From: Candidatus Manganitrophus noduliformans
GTDB taxonomy: Bacteria > Nitrospirota > Nitrospiria > SBBL01 > Manganitrophaceae
Reading direction: 5' to 3'
Length of the DNA stretch: 64,000 nucleotides
NCBI RefSeq assembly: GCF_012184425.1
Contig: NZ_VTOW01000002.1
Location: forward strand, 868,001 to 932,000
Shown here: positions 28,249 to 37,705 of the stretch, piece by piece
Layout: every line of letters starts with the position of its first letter
How positions within the stretch are numbered: position 1 is the stretch's first letter
Notes under the pieces: model-generated
What the model saw: only the letters and a program-made list of their open reading frames with translations
Database searches by the model: none
Told to the model about the DNA's origin: nothing
Made by a program: the position numbers and the translations under genes

Positions 28249-28646
28249 TGACGACGCAGCCCCGCCCGTCTCCCCCTCCGTTTGACCGCGAACAATTTCT
28301 GACGCGGAGCAATCAGGCGCTTCACCGAATCGAACGAAACGGGCTGATCATTCTGGCGGTGATCGGATTGGTGACCCTTCTTTTCTTCGGCGCGTTCGGG
28401 GCGTCGATGATGATCGGCGGGGTTCTGGGGATGTTTAACTTTCGAAGCCTCCACCGGATGTTCCAGCGAAGACTGATCGATCCCTCCCGCCGGCATAAAG
28501 AACAGCTGGTCTACAGCGGAAAGGTCTTCTTGATTGTCGGTCTTTTCTTTTACATCATCCAGTGGAAGGAGATCAGCGTCGCCGGCATCCTCATCGGCTT
28601 TTTTTTAATCACCAGCTCGGTCTATCTGGAGACCCTCCGAAAATAA
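28248..28646 (+). CDS. AtpI/ATP synthase subunit I-like membrane protein
   Basis: 132 residues with about four membrane helices (LIILAVIGLVTLLFFGAFG, SMMIGGVLGMFNF, VFLIVGLFFYII, VAGILIGFFLITSSVYL). Size and layout fit the ATP synthase subunit I family, which assists c-ring assembly or Mg transport. ATP synthase genes do not follow, so the link is by family resemblance only. Its start overlaps the hemL stop by 1 nt. Confidence 0.6.
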   Translation: MTTQPRPSPPPFDREQFLTRSNQALHRIERNGLIILAVIGLVTLLFFGAFGASMMIGGVLGMFNFRSLHRMFQRRLIDPSRRHKEQLVYSGKVFLIVGLFFYIIQWKEISVAGILIGFFLITSSVYLETLRK

Positions 28647-28657
28647 AATCGGGTCCC

Positions 28658-29425
28658 TTACACTTTTTTGAAGAACGCCGTCACCAGATCGATCGGGATC
28701 GGAAAGATGATCGTCGAGGTTTTGTCGCTGGAGAGCTCGATCAATGACTGCAGGTAGCGCAGCTGCAGCGTCGCCGGCTCCGAGCTGATGATCCGGGCCG
28801 CGTCGGCCAGCCTCTGCGCCGCCTCGAATTCCCCTTCGGCATGGATGACCTTCGCCCGCCGCTCCCGCTCCGCCTCGGCCTGGCGCGCGATCGCGCGGAG
28901 CATCTCTCCCGGAAGATCGACGTTCTTCACCTCCACCGCCGTCACTTTGACCCCCCACGGCTCGGTCTGATCGTCGATGATCCGCTGCAGCTGCGCGTTG
29001 ATCTCCTCCCGCTTGGAAAGGAGGTCGTCCAGCTGGCTCTGGCCTAACACGCTCCGAAGCGTCGTCTGGGCGATTTGGGAGGTGGCGTAGAGAAAATTCT
29101 CCACCTCCAGGATCGCCTTCGGCGCATCGACCACGCGAAAATAGATCACGGCGTTCACCTTCACAGAGACGTTGTCCCGCGTGATGATATCCTGCGCCGG
29201 AACGTCCATCGTGACCGTTCGCAGGCTGACCCGCTCCATCTTGTCCAGGATCGGGATCAAGATGATCAGCCCCGGCCCATTCCCTCCGTAGAGGGCGCCG
29301 TCCTTCGAATACCGTCCCAGGCGAAAGACGACCGCCCGTTCGTACTCCTTCAAAATCCGCAAACCATTGGCCAGGATGAAAAATAGAAGCAACAACAGGG
29401 CAACAACCGGAAACGTCAATGGCAT
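28658..29425 (-). CDS. Slipin (stomatin-like SPFH/band 7 protein)
   Basis: 255 residues: N-terminal membrane segment ([20 protein letters not shown]), then the SPFH domain with [33 protein letters not shown], and [37 protein letters not shown], typical of prokaryotic slipins. These form membrane microdomain scaffolds. It lies 10 nt after the NfeD gene; slipin and NfeD proteases are a known conserved pair in which NfeD can cleave slipin's C-terminus. Confidence 0.93.
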   Translation of the reverse strand: MPLTFPVVALLLLLFFILANGLRILKEYERAVVFRLGRYSKDGALYGGNGPGLIILIPILDKMERVSLRTVTMDVPAQDIITRDNVSVKVNAVIYFRVVDAPKAILEVENFLYATSQIAQTTLRSVLGQSQLDDLLSKREEINAQLQRIIDDQTEPWGVKVTAVEVKNVDLPGEMLRAIARQAEAERERRAKVIHAEGEFEAAQRLADAARIISSEPATLQLRYLQSLIELSSDKTSTIIFPIPIDLVTAFFKKV

Positions 29426-29435
29426 CTCATCCTCC

Positions 29436-30731
29436 TTATTTTTTGATCTTCCGCACGCGCAGCTTCAACCCGGTCACCTTCGTCACCTCCACCTCTTCGC
29501 CCTTCGCGACCGGCTCGTCGCTCTCCGCCTGCCAGATCTCCCCGTGGATGCGAACCATCCCGCGCGGCGCGAGATCGGCGATTGCCACGCCGATTTCTCC
29601 GACCATCCCCTCTTTTCCGGTCACCGTGCTGCCGCGCTGCGCGCGCCAAGCGGCTCGAATAAAGACGAGGGAGACCAGAAGAACCATCGCCATGGTCGAT
29701 AAAATCACCGCCGGCGAAATGCGAAGGGCGGGAAGATCGGTATCCATGAGCATCAGCGAGCCGAAGAGAAAAGCGGCGATTCCCCCCAGCCCCAGAATGC
29801 CGAAACTGGGGACCAGCGCCTCGGCGATAAAAAGGCCCACCGCAAGCAAAATCAGAAGTAGCCCGGCATAATTGATCGGCAAGGTCTGGAAGGAATAAAA
29901 GGCGAGGATCAACGAAATCGCCCCGACCACGCCGGGAAAGATCGCCCCCGGGCTGTAGAGCTCCGCAATCAGGCCGGTAATGCCGACCAGCATCAAGATG
30001 TAGGCGACATTCGGATCGGAGATCGCCTTCAAGATTCGAAGCCGCAGGCTGATCGGGTTTTTGACCACCTCGGCGTTTTCCGTCGAGAGAACCTGTTTTC
30101 CTGCGGCGGTCGTCACCGTCCGGCCGTCGATTTTTTTGATCACTTCTTCAAGATCATCTGCGACGAGATCGACGACGTTCAATTTCACCGCTTCTTGCTC
30201 GGTGATGGAGACCGATTCCCGGACCGCTTTTTCGGCCCACTCCGGGTTCCGGCCCCGCCGCTCCGCCAGCGATCGGATATAGGCGGCGGCGTCATTCGTG
30301 ATCTTCTTCTTCATCTCCTCATCCATCTCTCCCCCGCCCATCGCCACCGGGTGGGCCGCGCCGATATTGGTGCCGGGGGCCATCGCCGCGACATGCGCCG
30401 CGAGGGTGATGAAGACCCCCGCCGATCCGGCCCGCCCGCCGCTGGGGGCGACATAAACGACGATGGGAACCTCCGAAGCGATCATCGCTTTGATGATATC
30501 CCGCATTGAGGTATCGAGCCCGCCGGGAGTATCGAGCTGGATGATCAGCGCTTCGGCGCCGGCCTGCTCGGCCTGCGTGATCGCCGTCGTGAAGAGCTCG
30601 GACGACACCGGATTGATGATTCCGTCATAGGTAACGACATGAATCGGCTTCGCCTCGGAAATCAGAGGGAAAGAAGAAATAAAAAAAACCGATAGAAAAA
30701 GAGAAAAAAGGGATTTACGTAAAGGCCGCAT
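29436..30731 (-). CDS. NfeD-family membrane serine protease (ClpP-like)
   Basis: 431 residues from ATG 30731 (frame open to 30767). Signal peptide [17 protein letters not shown]...SEA, then a ClpP-class protease domain with [33 protein letters not shown] (catalytic Ser in GSAG) and a Lys candidate in [13 protein letters not shown]. Four or five membrane helices follow (about 230-370), and a C-terminal OB-fold NfeD domain ([20 protein letters not shown]). Works with the neighbouring slipin in membrane quality control. Confidence 0.92.
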   Translation of the reverse strand: MRPLRKSLFSLFLSVFFISSFPLISEAKPIHVVTYDGIINPVSSELFTTAITQAEQAGAEALIIQLDTPGGLDTSMRDIIKAMIASEVPIVVYVAPSGGRAGSAGVFITLAAHVAAMAPGTNIGAAHPVAMGGGEMDEEMKKKITNDAAAYIRSLAERRGRNPEWAEKAVRESVSITEQEAVKLNVVDLVADDLEEVIKKIDGRTVTTAAGKQVLSTENAEVVKNPISLRLRILKAISDPNVAYILMLVGITGLIAELYSPGAIFPGVVGAISLILAFYSFQTLPINYAGLLLILLAVGLFIAEALVPSFGILGLGGIAAFLFGSLMLMDTDLPALRISPAVILSTMAMVLLVSLVFIRAAWRAQRGSTVTGKEGMVGEIGVAIADLAPRGMVRIHGEIWQAESDEPVAKGEEVEVTKVTGLKLRVRKIKK

Positions 30732-30790
30732 GGGATAAATCTTAGCCCTTTGCCGGAGGGGAGTCAAGAAAGGGGAATGGGATGAGGGTG

Positions 30791-30840
30791 GTAGGGGCGA
30801 GGCGGCGCCTCGCCCTGGGTAACCGGCGGATCGTCCCTAC
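30791..30840. repeat. Small palindromic dispersed-type repeat
   Basis: Outer ends GTAGGGGCGA and TCGTCCCTAC pair at 9 of 10 positions, enclosing a perfect palindrome GGGCGAGGCG-G-CGCCTCGCCC. GTAGGGGCG...-type units are common intergenic repeats in many bacteria. It lies between rplI and the NfeD gene. Confidence 0.55.
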
Positions 30841-30883
30841 ATGAGGGGAAAAGCGGCGCGGGGGAGGAGACCCCCACGCGCGA

Positions 30884-31348
30884 TTATCCTTCTGTTTCGA
30901 CCGCTTCCGACTTGATGACCTCGACCTTGACCTGGGCGGTCACGTCGTGATGGACCTTGACGGGAACCATGAAGGTCCCGATCTCCTTGATCGGCTTCTC
31001 AAGCTGGATCCTTCGTTTGTCGATCTCAAAACCCTGAGCCGCAATGGCGTCGGCGATATCCTTGGAGGTGACCGACCCGAAGAGCTTTCCCTCCTCGCCG
31101 ACCTGGACCGGAATGGAAACGGAAACGGCGCTGATTTTCTTCGCCTCTTCCTCCGCCGCCGTCTTTTCTTTCTTGATCCGGTCGGCGATCACTCTCTTTT
31201 CGTGCTCGAGCGATTTGATGTTCTTCGTCGTGGCCAGCGCCGCCATATTTCTCGGAAGGAGAAAATTTCGGGCATAACCGTCCGCCACGTTCACGAGGTC
31301 GCCCATCCGCCCCAATTTATCGACATCTTCTCTTAAAATCACCTTCAT
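30884..31348 (-). CDS. rplI: 50S ribosomal protein L9
   Basis: 154 residues from ATG 31348, preceded by GGAGAAG; the frame is open to 31381. The L9 signature is complete: MKVILREDVDKLGRMGDLVNVADGYARNFLLPRNMA, then a long charged helix and the C-terminal domain (GKLFGSVTSKDIADAI). It binds 23S rRNA at the L1 stalk base and helps keep the reading frame. Usual rpsF/rpsR neighbours are absent here. Confidence 0.97.
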   Translation of the reverse strand: MKVILREDVDKLGRMGDLVNVADGYARNFLLPRNMAALATTKNIKSLEHEKRVIADRIKKEKTAAEEEAKKISAVSVSIPVQVGEEGKLFGSVTSKDIADAIAAQGFEIDKRRIQLEKPIKEIGTFMVPVKVHHDVTAQVKVEVIKSEAVETEG

Positions 31349-31420
31349 AAAGCGCTTCTCCCTTCGCCGGATAGATTGCAAGACGAGGCCCGGCGGGGTG
31401 CCGGGCCGAATTTCGCTATT

Positions 31421-32380
31421 TTATTGGAGCGCGGCCGTCTTGTCAACGTCTATATCGATCCGCCTCAGATCCTCCTTGGCGACATCATAGAGGGTCCACC
31501 CCTTCTGATTGAGGGTCATCACGATCTGCCGCTTCCGAAGGCTCTGTTCGATATCAATGGAGGAAGGGGGCTCATTAAAACCGTTATGGAAGTGATAGAG
31601 GCCGACCACGCGCTCCCCGAAGGGAATTTTCCCAAGCGCCTCCTTGAATTGATAAGGGGAGAGGAGATAGCGCGACTCGGAAAGGGCCTCGAAGGTATCG
31701 ATGAAGTTGTCGATGAGGCTCTGCTTGATCGGACCGCTCAGCCGTTCACTTTTCAGAGCGGAGACCAGATCGCTCCTCCATTTCTGCTGCACCCCGACCT
31801 TTTCGAACACCTCCTGGGCCTCTTTATCATCGAGGAATGCGATGAACTGCGACACCGAATCCCCTTTTTCTCGAAGCCGGCCGAGATAAATTTCATTCAG
31901 AGAGGTGATCTCATAAAGACGGATCGACGGATTTCCCTGCCGGTACGAGAGGGTCAAGATTCCTCCGAGCTCGCTTTGGCGATGACGGCGGGAGGCCGCC
32001 AAGCGATCGTAAATCTCTTGACCGATCTCCGGAGATTCGAGCGCCACCCTCAGATCGCGGTGGGAAACCTGGTTTAAGTCGAACCGGTAAAGATGATGGT
32101 CGGCGATCTCATAAAAATGCCCCATCAATGTGTAAGGAAATTCGTGGGTCGCGATTTTGTAGAAGATCGGAATCCCTTGGACGAAGGTCCTGTTTCCCTT
32201 GTAAAGCCGCTCCAGCGGCGGCTCGGCCGGGTAAATGAACTGGGTCGAAAGTTGAAGGTAGCAGATCAGAAGGGGGATCAACCAATAGTCGTTCAGTTTT
32301 CGGCGGAGCCGATTCGGGAAGGTCCGGCTTCGCCGCTCCCAACCGGACGGGTCTGGGAAGGTTGCGGCATTGTCAGTCAT
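31421..32380 (-). CDS. Membrane protein with C-terminal JAMM (JAB/MPN+)-like motif
   Basis: 319 residues. One membrane segment near the N-terminus ([21 protein letters not shown], residues ~31-50), then a mixed alpha/beta region of unknown fold. Near residue 265-290 stands [19 protein letters not shown], which fits the JAMM metal motif H-x-H-x(7)-S-x(2)-D exactly, followed by [16 protein letters not shown] as in JAB domains; the customary Pro after the second His is replaced by Asn. An upstream Glu ([12 protein letters not shown]) could complete the site. A membrane-tethered zinc isopeptidase is the inference. Its start overlaps the QueC-like gene by 8 nt, with AAAGGAAAG as ribosome site. Confidence 0.65.
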
Positions 32381-33080
32381 GAGACTTTCCTTTCACGCTT
32401 GGCATCGATCGATACGTGGTTGGATCTGAGAGGCCGGCGGCCCGGAAAGCCCGCATCCGCTCCGCGCACTTGTTGCAGTTTCCGCAATGGGCCCTCCCCT
32501 TCGGCGCGATGCAGGAGAAGGTGAGGAAGAGGGGAAGAGCGCGCCCGCGCTCCAGCACCTCGCGTTTGGAGAGCTGCGCATAGGGGGTGACCACCGTGAG
32601 GGGGGCCCGGAGACCTTCCGACAGGGCGGTCTCCATCGTCCTGAAAAAAAGGGGGGTGCTGTCGGGGAAAGGATTCCCCTTCAGAATGCCCGACGCGATG
32701 AAGGCGATCCCTTGCAGCGCCGCGTACACCGCCGCTTTCGAGAGAAGAATGATATTTCTTCCCGGAAGGTAGACAGCCGCATCCTCCGATTCAAAGGACG
32801 GGATTTTCTTTCCGGTCAGGCTCCAATGATCGGGGTAGATATCCCGAAGCGGCAGGTCGACGATCTTAAGGGGGGCGATGGTCTTGAAGGCGATTCTTTT
32901 GAGGTAACGGCGGAGCCAGTGAAGCTCGGCCTTCTCCCAGGCAAATCCGTTCCGGATATAGAAGGGGACCACCGCCGTAAACTGAGCCGACAACTCCGAC
33001 ACCAGCACCGCGCTGTCGATCCCGCCGCTGACTAAAGCAAGCACCTTTTCTTCTCTGCCTCTTCCCTTCCGACCTTTCAT
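32373..33080 (-). CDS. QueC-like (ExsB family) ATP pyrophosphatase
   Basis: 235 residues from ATG 33080; the frame opens at TTG 33119. PP-loop [17 protein letters not shown] at the start, [17 protein letters not shown] in the middle, and a C-terminal zinc site with FSCIAP...[15 protein letters not shown], as in QueC, which makes preQ0 from carboxy-deazaguanine. The section normally reading GVNAVDYSGYPDCRPEF is different here ([17 protein letters not shown]), so a variant substrate is possible. It is fused by overlap to the JAMM-motif gene and divergent from an SDR and a QueD-like gene, which supports deazapurine or pterin chemistry. Confidence 0.8.
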
Positions 33081-33297
33081 ACCAGCCTGGACTTCCGAGA
33101 TAGGAGCCGATTCTAACAAAGTGCTTTCATCAAATCAATTCCGAAGTTGTATTTCGATCAAATTTTCTGGCACAATATTGTCCGATACCGACGGAAATCT
33201 TGACACCCGGCAAAAAAGGGAAGACCCGATCCCTCCTTGATCTTTTCCGCCCCGCATACTATCATAGCGAAATTCTGCAAACGGGAGCAATGCTCGA

Positions 33298-34029
33298 ATG
33301 AAACTCAAAGGAAAGACGGTCCTCGTCACCGGTGCCGGCCGCCGGGTCGGGAAATCGATCGCGCTGGCCCTCGCCGAGAAAGGGGCGCAGGTGGCCATCC
33401 ATTACAATCGCTCCAAAAAAGAAGCTCGAACGGTCGTCAAAGAGATCGAGAAGCGGGGGGGAACCGCGCATGCCGTTCAGGGAGATCTCGCCAAAGGGCG
33501 CGACTGCGAGCGGATCGTTCAGGAGACGGTCAAGGTCCTCGGCCGCCTCGACGTTCTGGTCAACAATGCGGCGGTCTTTTTTAAGACCCCGCTCTTCGAG
33601 GTCACCGAGAAGGATTGGGATCTCACCCTCGATTCGAATCTCAAGGGAAGTTTCTTCTGCGCCCAGGCGGCGGCGAAGGCGATGCAGAAAGAGGGGGGGA
33701 AGATTATCAACTTCGCCGACTGGTCCGGCTTTCGCCCCTACGTCGATTATCTCCCCTACTGCATTTCGAAGGCGGGGGTGATCGCGATGACAAAAGGCCT
33801 CGCCAAGACATTGGCCCCCAAAATCGAGGTGAACGCCATCGCCCCCGGCCCGATTCTCCTCCCCGAGAACCTCGACCCGATGGAAGAGGAGGAGATCTCG
33901 CGGAATACGCCGCTGAAGAAGGTCGGATCGCCGCAGGACATCGTGAATGCCATTCTCTTCTTAATCGAGGGGACCGATTTCATGACCGGCGCGACGATTG
34001 TCGTCGACGGCGGACGGCTGATTGCTTAA
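33298..34029 (+). CDS. Short-chain dehydrogenase/reductase, pteridine-reductase-like
   Basis: 243 residues. N-terminal cofactor motif VTGAGRRVGKSIALAL with a following basic patch (HYNRSKKEAR) that favours NADPH; NNAAVF; catalytic YxxxK as YCISK (about residue 155); C-terminal GTDFMTGATIVVDGGR. The TGAxRRxG form is common in pteridine reductase/FolM-like SDRs. It precedes the QueD/PTPS-like gene by 17 nt, which supports a pterin-type substrate, although a generic 3-oxoacyl reductase cannot be ruled out. Confidence 0.82.
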   Translation: MKLKGKTVLVTGAGRRVGKSIALALAEKGAQVAIHYNRSKKEARTVVKEIEKRGGTAHAVQGDLAKGRDCERIVQETVKVLGRLDVLVNNAAVFFKTPLFEVTEKDWDLTLDSNLKGSFFCAQAAAKAMQKEGGKIINFADWSGFRPYVDYLPYCISKAGVIAMTKGLAKTLAPKIEVNAIAPGPILLPENLDPMEEEEISRNTPLKKVGSPQDIVNAILFLIEGTDFMTGATIVVDGGRLIA

Positions 34030-34046
34030 TTTGAAAGGGACAATCG

Positions 34047-34448
34047 ATGTATAAAGTCACCCGCGAAATCCATTTCTGCTATGGCCACCGCCTTCTCAAC
34101 TACAGCGGCAAGTGCCGCCATCTTCACGGCCACAACGGCAAGGTCGAGATCGAGCTTTATTCTGAAAAATTGAACGAGCTGGGGATGGTCCGCGACTTCG
34201 AGGAGATCAAGCAGGTGGTTCAGGTCTGGATCGACGACAACCTCGACCACAACATGATCCTCTGCCGCCGCGACCCGCTGATCCCCGCGCTGGAGGAGAG
34301 GAAGGAGCGCTACTACCTCATCGACGAAAACCCCACCGCCGAGGCGATCTCGAAGCTGATCTACGACTACGCCGTCTCGCAAAAACTTCCGGTCTCCGAA
34401 GTGCGCCTGTGGGAGACGCCGAAGTCGTTTGCGAGTTACCGAAAGTGA
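34047..34448 (+). CDS. queD: 6-pyruvoyl-tetrahydropterin synthase/QueD-like protein
   Basis: 133 residues. Zinc ligands are visible as FCYGHRL and HLHGHNG, and the catalytic cysteine of the QueD/PTPS motif CxxxHGH is present in GKCRHLHGH. Family members act on dihydroneopterin triphosphate to give carboxy-tetrahydropterin (preQ0 route) or pyruvoyl-tetrahydropterin. Linked to the SDR upstream and the QueC-like gene on the other strand. Which branch it serves is not certain. Confidence 0.87.
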   Translation: MYKVTREIHFCYGHRLLNYSGKCRHLHGHNGKVEIELYSEKLNELGMVRDFEEIKQVVQVWIDDNLDHNMILCRRDPLIPALEERKERYYLIDENPTAEAISKLIYDYAVSQKLPVSEVRLWETPKSFASYRK

Positions 34449-34471
34449 CCTCCTTCCTTTGTTAAAGAGGG

Positions 34472-35254
34472 CTAGCGAAACCGGGTATAGGCTTGCAGGC
34501 CGACATAAGATCCCTCCTGATCTTCCCCTTCCGAGAACCGGGTCCGCTTGAATCCCCCTTTCATCCCGAACGAAAACCTCCCCGGGATCACGTCGATCTC
34601 GATGAACCCGCCCCCCTGGCGGGTGAGAAGATCCCGGTTCCCCTGGAGGATCGCTTCGAGGCCGACGGCGAGCCGATCGGTCCAGTTCCCGCTGCGGGTC
34701 ACCGGAAGCTTGACCGCGAGCCGGCCGAAGCTGTATCTGCTCTTGAAGCTGTGGGAGGAGAATCCGTTGACGACCGCCCGCTTTCCGATCGAGTGGTCAA
34801 CCATCCCCTGCACGACCCCTCCCTGCTGGAGGTCGAGGTCGCTCCTCCTCTCCCCGCCGGCAAAACGCTCCACCTTCCGGTCCCACCGCCGTTCAACGCC
34901 GGCGAGAAGCTGCGCCATCGTCGCTCCCGCCGTGAGCCGCCCCCCCGCAAACAGGCCGGCGCCGGGCGACGTCACGTCGGTCTGCTGATCGTCCGATCCG
35001 AAATCGTAGTAGAGATAGCTCCCCTCGACCTTCCCGATCCAGGCGAAACGCTCGTTCAACGGACCAATCAGGCTGACGCTGTAGAAGCCGAATCCGACGC
35101 CATGGCTGTCCCCCTCCCAGGCGCCGTATCCTTCCAGCTGCATCGCCCGCCCGGCGGCGGGATCGATGATGAGGGATAGAACAAAAACGGCCAACATTCC
35201 GAAACCGAGCTTCAGCGCGGCGTGCGGTTGACGGTTAAACTGCTGATTTTCCAT
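34472..35254 (-). CDS. bcsS: BcsS-like cellulose biosynthesis outer-membrane protein
   Basis: 260 residues from ATG 35254; GTG 35281 is an alternative and neither has an ideal ribosome site. Signal-like hydrophobic segment (LGFGMLAVFVLSLIIDPAAG), then alternating strands typical of a small barrel: YGAWEGDSHGVGFGFYSV, WIGKVEGSYLYYDF, GLFAGGRLTAGATMAQLLAGVERRW, ending YVGLQAYTRFR. This matches the BcsS family found with cellulose synthase genes. It overlaps the GT2 gene by about 40 nt, so the two are one unit. Confidence 0.72.
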   Translation of the reverse strand: MENQQFNRQPHAALKLGFGMLAVFVLSLIIDPAAGRAMQLEGYGAWEGDSHGVGFGFYSVSLIGPLNERFAWIGKVEGSYLYYDFGSDDQQTDVTSPGAGLFAGGRLTAGATMAQLLAGVERRWDRKVERFAGGERRSDLDLQQGGVVQGMVDHSIGKRAVVNGFSSHSFKSRYSFGRLAVKLPVTRSGNWTDRLAVGLEAILQGNRDLLTRQGGGFIEIDVIPGRFSFGMKGGFKRTRFSEGEDQEGSYVGLQAYTRFR

Positions 35255-37659
35255 TCCTCCCCTTCTTTCCGAAAGGTCCACCGGTCCCCCATGGACAAGA
35301 AAACCTTTTGCTCTTTTCCGGCCGATTGAATCGTCGCGCTCAGATCGTTCACGACCGACGCCTTCTCCTCCTCGATGAACATGGAGAGGTTCTGATGACT
35401 TAAGTTGACATACGTCCGCAGGCCGAACTCTTCTTCGTATCGCGTCCGAATCTGGTCGAGGCCGCGCCAGACACGGTCGTCGCTTTCATCATGGAGGGTA
35501 TAGTTGACGTCCCGGATCACCCCGTCCCGGCTCCAGAGCGCCACCGCCGCATCGATATCCTTCGACAGAGCCGCGTTCTCCTCCGAAAAGACCTTGGCCC
35601 GGATGAGCGCCTCGGGAGGGTTGTTGATCAACGCCCGGGGGGCGGAGGGGATCTCCGGCCGCTCGGCCGGAAGCGTTCGGAAGACCTTCTCCTGATCCGG
35701 AGCGAGGGTGACCGAAAAATAAAAGAAGAAGGCGACGAACCCGCCGACCGCGGCGAGCCCCAGGGCGCCCCGCCGGTCGGTGACCATCGACCGGAACCGC
35801 TCCCCGGTCGTCCGCGACGTCTGGAGAAGAACCGGATCGGTCACCTTCTGCTCGCTCCGATAACTCCAGAGGCTCACCAGAAGGGACGACCCGTAAATAA
35901 ACCCCTGCCATCCAAGAAGGGAGGCGAGAAGGAGGAGCGTCCCGTTCGTCGGGCCGCTGAAGATCAGGCCGATCGAGGAGAGGAGACAAACGCCGAGAAT
36001 CACCCCTTCTTTCGCCACGATCTGGAGAGAGCGGATCGCCGCCGCCTCTCCCCGCTGTTTGGGGGTCCGGAGAAAAACCCCCTCCTTCTTCGTGAGGCCC
36101 AGAAGGCACGCGAGCGTCACGACCCAGGTCAGACCCAAAATCACCATGAATGCATCGAACGCCTCCCGAAGGGTGCAGCCGAGGCGGATGCGAAGCGCCC
36201 AGAAAAACTTCGTTACCCCGAACAGGATGAAAAAGGGGGGACCGAAAAAGGAGGCGACCGCCATCGGAGGCAAAAAGACCGATCGGGCCAGCAAGAAGGC
36301 GCTGCTGCTGATCAGCAGGAGGAGGGTGAAAGCGAACGCGAGCGGATCGCCGAGCCATTGGAGCCCCCCCAGCCAATAGTCGGCCTTTTGACCCCAGGTC
36401 AGCCGGTTTTCCGGATCGAGCCGGCCCGACCAGGGGAGGAGCTTTTTCCAATGGAGGCGAAGAATCTGCATCCCCCCGAAGGCCCAACGGAAACGCTGCT
36501 TCCTGAGCCCCTCGAAATTGAGCGGCATCAGCCCCCTTCCGTAGGTCCGATCGACGTAGACCGATTCATACCCCCGGCTGAGAATTCGAAGGGAGATCTC
36601 GGCATCCTCGGTGATGCACCACTCGTCCCACCCCCCCATCTCCTCCAGGACCCTCTTCCGGATCAGCCCCATCGTCCCGGCGAAGATGATCCCGTTCCGC
36701 TCGTTGCGGGAGGCCATCGACACCGCGAAAAAATAGGCGTAGGCGCGGTAACAGGCGCCCGCGTAGCGGTCGTCGTTCGAGAAGTCCCGGTAATCCTGCG
36801 GGGTTTGAAGAAAAGCGACGTTGGGATTGTCGAAAAATCCGATCAGATCTTTCAGGTAATTCCGCTCGACGACGTAATCCGAATCGATCACCCCGATGAT
36901 TTCGGCCTCCGGATCGGTCTGCGTGAGACCGAAATTGAGCGCCCCCGATTTAAAGCCGGGCCAGTTGTCGAGATGAAAGAACTTGAAGCCGAGCCGGAGG
37001 CAATGCGCTTCGACCGGGCGCCACAACGACTCCTCTTTCGTGTTGTTGTCGATGACGATCACCTCGTAATTCGGATATTCGAGCTTGGCGAGCGCATCGA
37101 GCGTTTGAATCACCATCCGGGGGGGTTCGTTGTACGCCGGGAGATGGAGGGAGACCTTCGGGAAGTTCCGCTCGGCGGGGCAGATCGAGAAATTCCTCCG
37201 CCACCGGGTCCGGCAGATCACATCGACCACTTCGAAGGTGTGCCCGGTCATGAAGAACATCGCGACCGACTGAAGGAGGAGCAGCGCGATCGAAAAGGCG
37301 AAACTCAGCGGACCGAGGTGGGAGGTGAAGGTCACATAGCCCGTATATCCGATCAGGCTGGCGGCGCTCGCCGCCATCGCGGCGAACGCCGCCTGGCCCA
37401 AGGCGTTCCACTCCTCCGCCAGCGCCGCCGTCACTATCCCGAGCCCCAGAAAGAGGAGGAGGGGATAGAGCCGCCCGCCGGGGGGGACGATCCAGGTCTC
37501 CAGAAGAAGCTGCGCGGCGTAGGCGACGCTCCCCAGGTAGATCAGCGAGACCAGCCAGTGCCCCCGCTTCACCCGGTGGCCGAACAAAAAGAGGGAAAAT
37601 CCGCTGAGAAGCAGTGCGGAGAGATTCAGGTAAAGAAGATAGGGAAAGATTTCAGACAT
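35212..37659 (-). CDS. GT2 beta-glycan synthase (BcsA/NdvC-like) with C-terminal NTF2/SnoaL-like domain
   Basis: 815 residues. Four or more N-terminal membrane helices, then a GT2 domain with VIDNNTKEES, IDSDYVV (DxD), TEDAEISLRI (TED) and QRFRWAFGG (QxxRW): all catalytic motifs of processive synthases. More helices follow (about 430-640). After the last helix an extra domain, residues ~700-815, has the NTF2/SnoaL pattern (DIDAAVALWSRDGVIRDVN, ...GDRWTFRKEGEEWKISSLTV). No PilZ domain is seen, unlike BcsA, so c-di-GMP control would be different. It would polymerise and export a glucan-type polymer across the inner membrane. Confidence 0.83.
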   Translation of the reverse strand: MSEIFPYLLYLNLSALLLSGFSLFLFGHRVKRGHWLVSLIYLGSVAYAAQLLLETWIVPPGGRLYPLLLFLGLGIVTAALAEEWNALGQAAFAAMAASAASLIGYTGYVTFTSHLGPLSFAFSIALLLLQSVAMFFMTGHTFEVVDVICRTRWRRNFSICPAERNFPKVSLHLPAYNEPPRMVIQTLDALAKLEYPNYEVIVIDNNTKEESLWRPVEAHCLRLGFKFFHLDNWPGFKSGALNFGLTQTDPEAEIIGVIDSDYVVERNYLKDLIGFFDNPNVAFLQTPQDYRDFSNDDRYAGACYRAYAYFFAVSMASRNERNGIIFAGTMGLIRKRVLEEMGGWDEWCITEDAEISLRILSRGYESVYVDRTYGRGLMPLNFEGLRKQRFRWAFGGMQILRLHWKKLLPWSGRLDPENRLTWGQKADYWLGGLQWLGDPLAFAFTLLLLISSSAFLLARSVFLPPMAVASFFGPPFFILFGVTKFFWALRIRLGCTLREAFDAFMVILGLTWVVTLACLLGLTKKEGVFLRTPKQRGEAAAIRSLQIVAKEGVILGVCLLSSIGLIFSGPTNGTLLLLASLLGWQGFIYGSSLLVSLWSYRSEQKVTDPVLLQTSRTTGERFRSMVTDRRGALGLAAVGGFVAFFFYFSVTLAPDQEKVFRTLPAERPEIPSAPRALINNPPEALIRAKVFSEENAALSKDIDAAVALWSRDGVIRDVNYTLHDESDDRVWRGLDQIRTRYEEEFGLRTYVNLSHQNLSMFIEEEKASVVNDLSATIQSAGKEQKVFLSMGDRWTFRKEGEEWKISSLTVNRTPR

Positions 37660-37666
37660 GAACCCG

Positions 37667-37705
37667 TTAAATGTATCGCTGCGCCGGCGAAAAAAACCGG
37701 CGCAT
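37667..37705 (-). CDS. Possible leader peptide before the GT2 gene
   Basis: A 12-codon ORF, MRRFFSPAQRYI, with AAGGAG (37714-37709) just upstream. It ends 7 nt before the GT2 ATG, and the GT2 gene has no ribosome site of its own. The ORF lies over the hairpin at 37680-37704. This suggests translational coupling or attenuation. Confidence 0.35.
   Translation of the reverse strand: MRRFFSPAQRYI
37680..37704 (-). promoter_or_regulatory. Hairpin in the GT2 5' leader
   Basis: 8-bp stem TGCGCCGG / CCGGCGCA with a 9-nt loop that is a T-run on the transcribed strand. It is about 20 nt upstream of the GT2 start and covers a possible leader peptide. Confidence 0.45.

Noticed and set aside
33180-33297. 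TTGACA at about 33208 as promoter of the SDR gene
   Set aside because: No acceptable -10 at the right distance was found.
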